Source: Streptomyces longispororuber
Lineage (GTDB): Bacteria > Actinomycetota > Actinomycetes > Streptomycetales > Streptomycetaceae
Direction: 5' to 3'
DNA length: 64,000 bases
NCBI RefSeq assembly: GCF_014656095.1
Contig: NZ_BNBT01000010.1
Span: 43,089 to 107,088, forward strand
This document shows positions 63,059-64,000 of this stretch, one piece after another (the first letter of the stretch is position 1; each line of letters opens with the position of its first letter). The position numbers and the translations under genes are program-made. The notes below the pieces were generated by a model. It ran no database searches and was not told the origin of the DNA. It saw only the letters and a program-made list of their open reading frames with translations.

Positions 63059-63233
63059 AGGCCCGGTACTGTCCCCTTCCGAAGGTATAGGCGCCTTGAG
63101 GACGAGGTCCTTCGCCTGAGGGAAGACCTGCGAAGCGATCCTCGAAAGCGTGACGGGCCTGACTCAGACGCACCTGCACGTCTCGGTATACCTGGCTACG
63201 CACTCGGTCAACGGCCAAGCGGGCTGGGGTGGT

Positions 63234-64000
63234 TCAGCGTCCCCAAAACGCTTTCAGGGGACCGCCCAGTTCTGCGTGCAGGGTCTCGACTGTTCCGGCG
63301 AGCGTGGGGAGCAGGGACTTCGCCTGCTCGTCGCTGGTTGTGTGGGCGACTCCGTTGCGCAGTTCGATCAGCAGGTCGAGCTGACGGTCGACAGGGAGGA
63401 TGTCGAGCATGCTGAGCCGCGCAATGGCCTCGGCTGCGCCGATGGTCCGGATCTTGCTTGCCGTCCGATGACCGCCAAGATGGAAGAGCATCTCTGCACT
63501 TCCCTTCATCTCCGCGATGTAGATCGGGTTCTTCGAGATCAGGACGGCCTTGGCCAGACGCTCGATCGCCACCCCGGCGTGTAGCACGAACTCGTCGTAC
63601 TCGCCACGACCGTGGTCGTCCATGGCCCGATGGGCAGCCTTCTTGGCTCCCGCAAGGAAGCTCTCGAACGAGAGGGAATCGTCAACGAATGAACGTTCCT
63701 TGAGCGGCTCTCGCCGATGAACAGTTCCTTCTGCAAGGCCTCGGCCGAGATCGGACGCCGTCGCAGTTCCCAGTTACGGGCGTCCAAGCGCAGCGCTTGA
63801 TCGAACAACGGATCGCTCGCATCAGATCCACCTGGGCCGTCCTCGGTCGCCTCGTCGCCGAGTACGCGGACCTCGGTCCGCTGACCCGGGCGGTGCGTCA
63901 GGAGCTCGACAGCGAGTAGCAGTGCTACGGGAGGCCACCCGCCACCAGCACTGGTTGCCAGGTCAGATCGGGCGCCGCCGCGATGTTCGCCGCTAGTGAG
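63234..64000 (-). pseudogene. HEPN-like hypothetical protein, frameshifted and running off the window
   Basis: From the window edge a minus-strand frame is open (GGWPPVALLLAVELLTHRPG, then DPLFDQALRLDARNWELRRR and ALQKELFIGESR). At about 63690 sense shifts to another frame: LKERSFVDDSLSFESFLAGA, VLHAGVAIERLAKAVLISKN, LLIELRNGVAHT, stop at 63234. The RNGVAH motif with the surrounding helices resembles R-x4-6-H of HEPN proteins, though the context is not diagnostic. The start lies beyond 64000. Confidence 0.55.

Overview
The window is very GC-rich, uses GTG/TTG starts freely and has strong GC bias at third codon positions, as in Streptomyces or a close actinomycete. I see no housekeeping genes, rRNA or tRNA. 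It combines lipid/polyketide genes, conjugation and Tad-pilus remnants, a dead integrase, IS5 scraps and many frameshifted genes. That fits a chromosome arm or large (linear) plasmid; the replicon type is inference.

Left block (1-17.2 kb), intact lipid locus. A squalene-epoxidase-like flavoprotein faces two tandem ERG4/ERG24-type sterol/C=C reductase homologues. Next is a minus-strand operon of ACP, KS (FabF-like), malonyltransferase (FabD-like), acyl-ACP desaturase and a 56-aa membrane protein. Divergent from it lies a complete, tightly coupled head-to-head hydrocarbon operon, oleB-oleA-oleC-oleD. It is followed by a charged small protein, a PhaR-N-domain protein and an ABC1/UbiB-family kinase. 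The ACP/KS/MAT/desaturase set could make an unsaturated acyl chain for OleA to condense; OleD, OleC and OleB would then reduce, lactonise and decarboxylate it to an internal olefin.

17.2-25 kb, decayed mobile DNA: an IS5-family remnant, a broken copy of the small-protein/UbiB pair (killed by a 22-bp tandem duplication), an integrase with an in-frame amber codon, an excisionase, and T4SS pilin-region genes ending at a recombination junction near 24.53 kb.

25-34 kb, assorted Streptomyces accessory genes: MFS transporter, anti-sigma-type ATPase with a PhyH dioxygenase, HAD phosphatase, XRE/PLD-like regulator with Nudix hydrolase, HD protein, a frameshifted DUF4239 protein and a secreted SGNH esterase.

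34.8-48.6 kb, second lipid block: one 2.47-kb-codon iterative type I PKS with the fungal highly reducing order KS-AT-DH-MT-ER-KR-ACP and no thioesterase, divergent from a second OleA-type ketosynthase. On both sides lie copies of an unusual small secreted protein family, and beyond them pieces of the same DUF4239 gene. This points to a segmental duplication around the PKS island.

48.6-56.4 kb: a Tad/Flp-like secretion operon that is degenerating (amber in the SAF gene, truncated TadB, no TadC, frameshifted LysM-BTAD regulator). 56.6-64 kb: cytochrome P450 with a tandem winged-helix regulator, a frameshifted HxlR regulator, a frameshifted TPR-like protein, an APC permease and a partial gene running off the right end.
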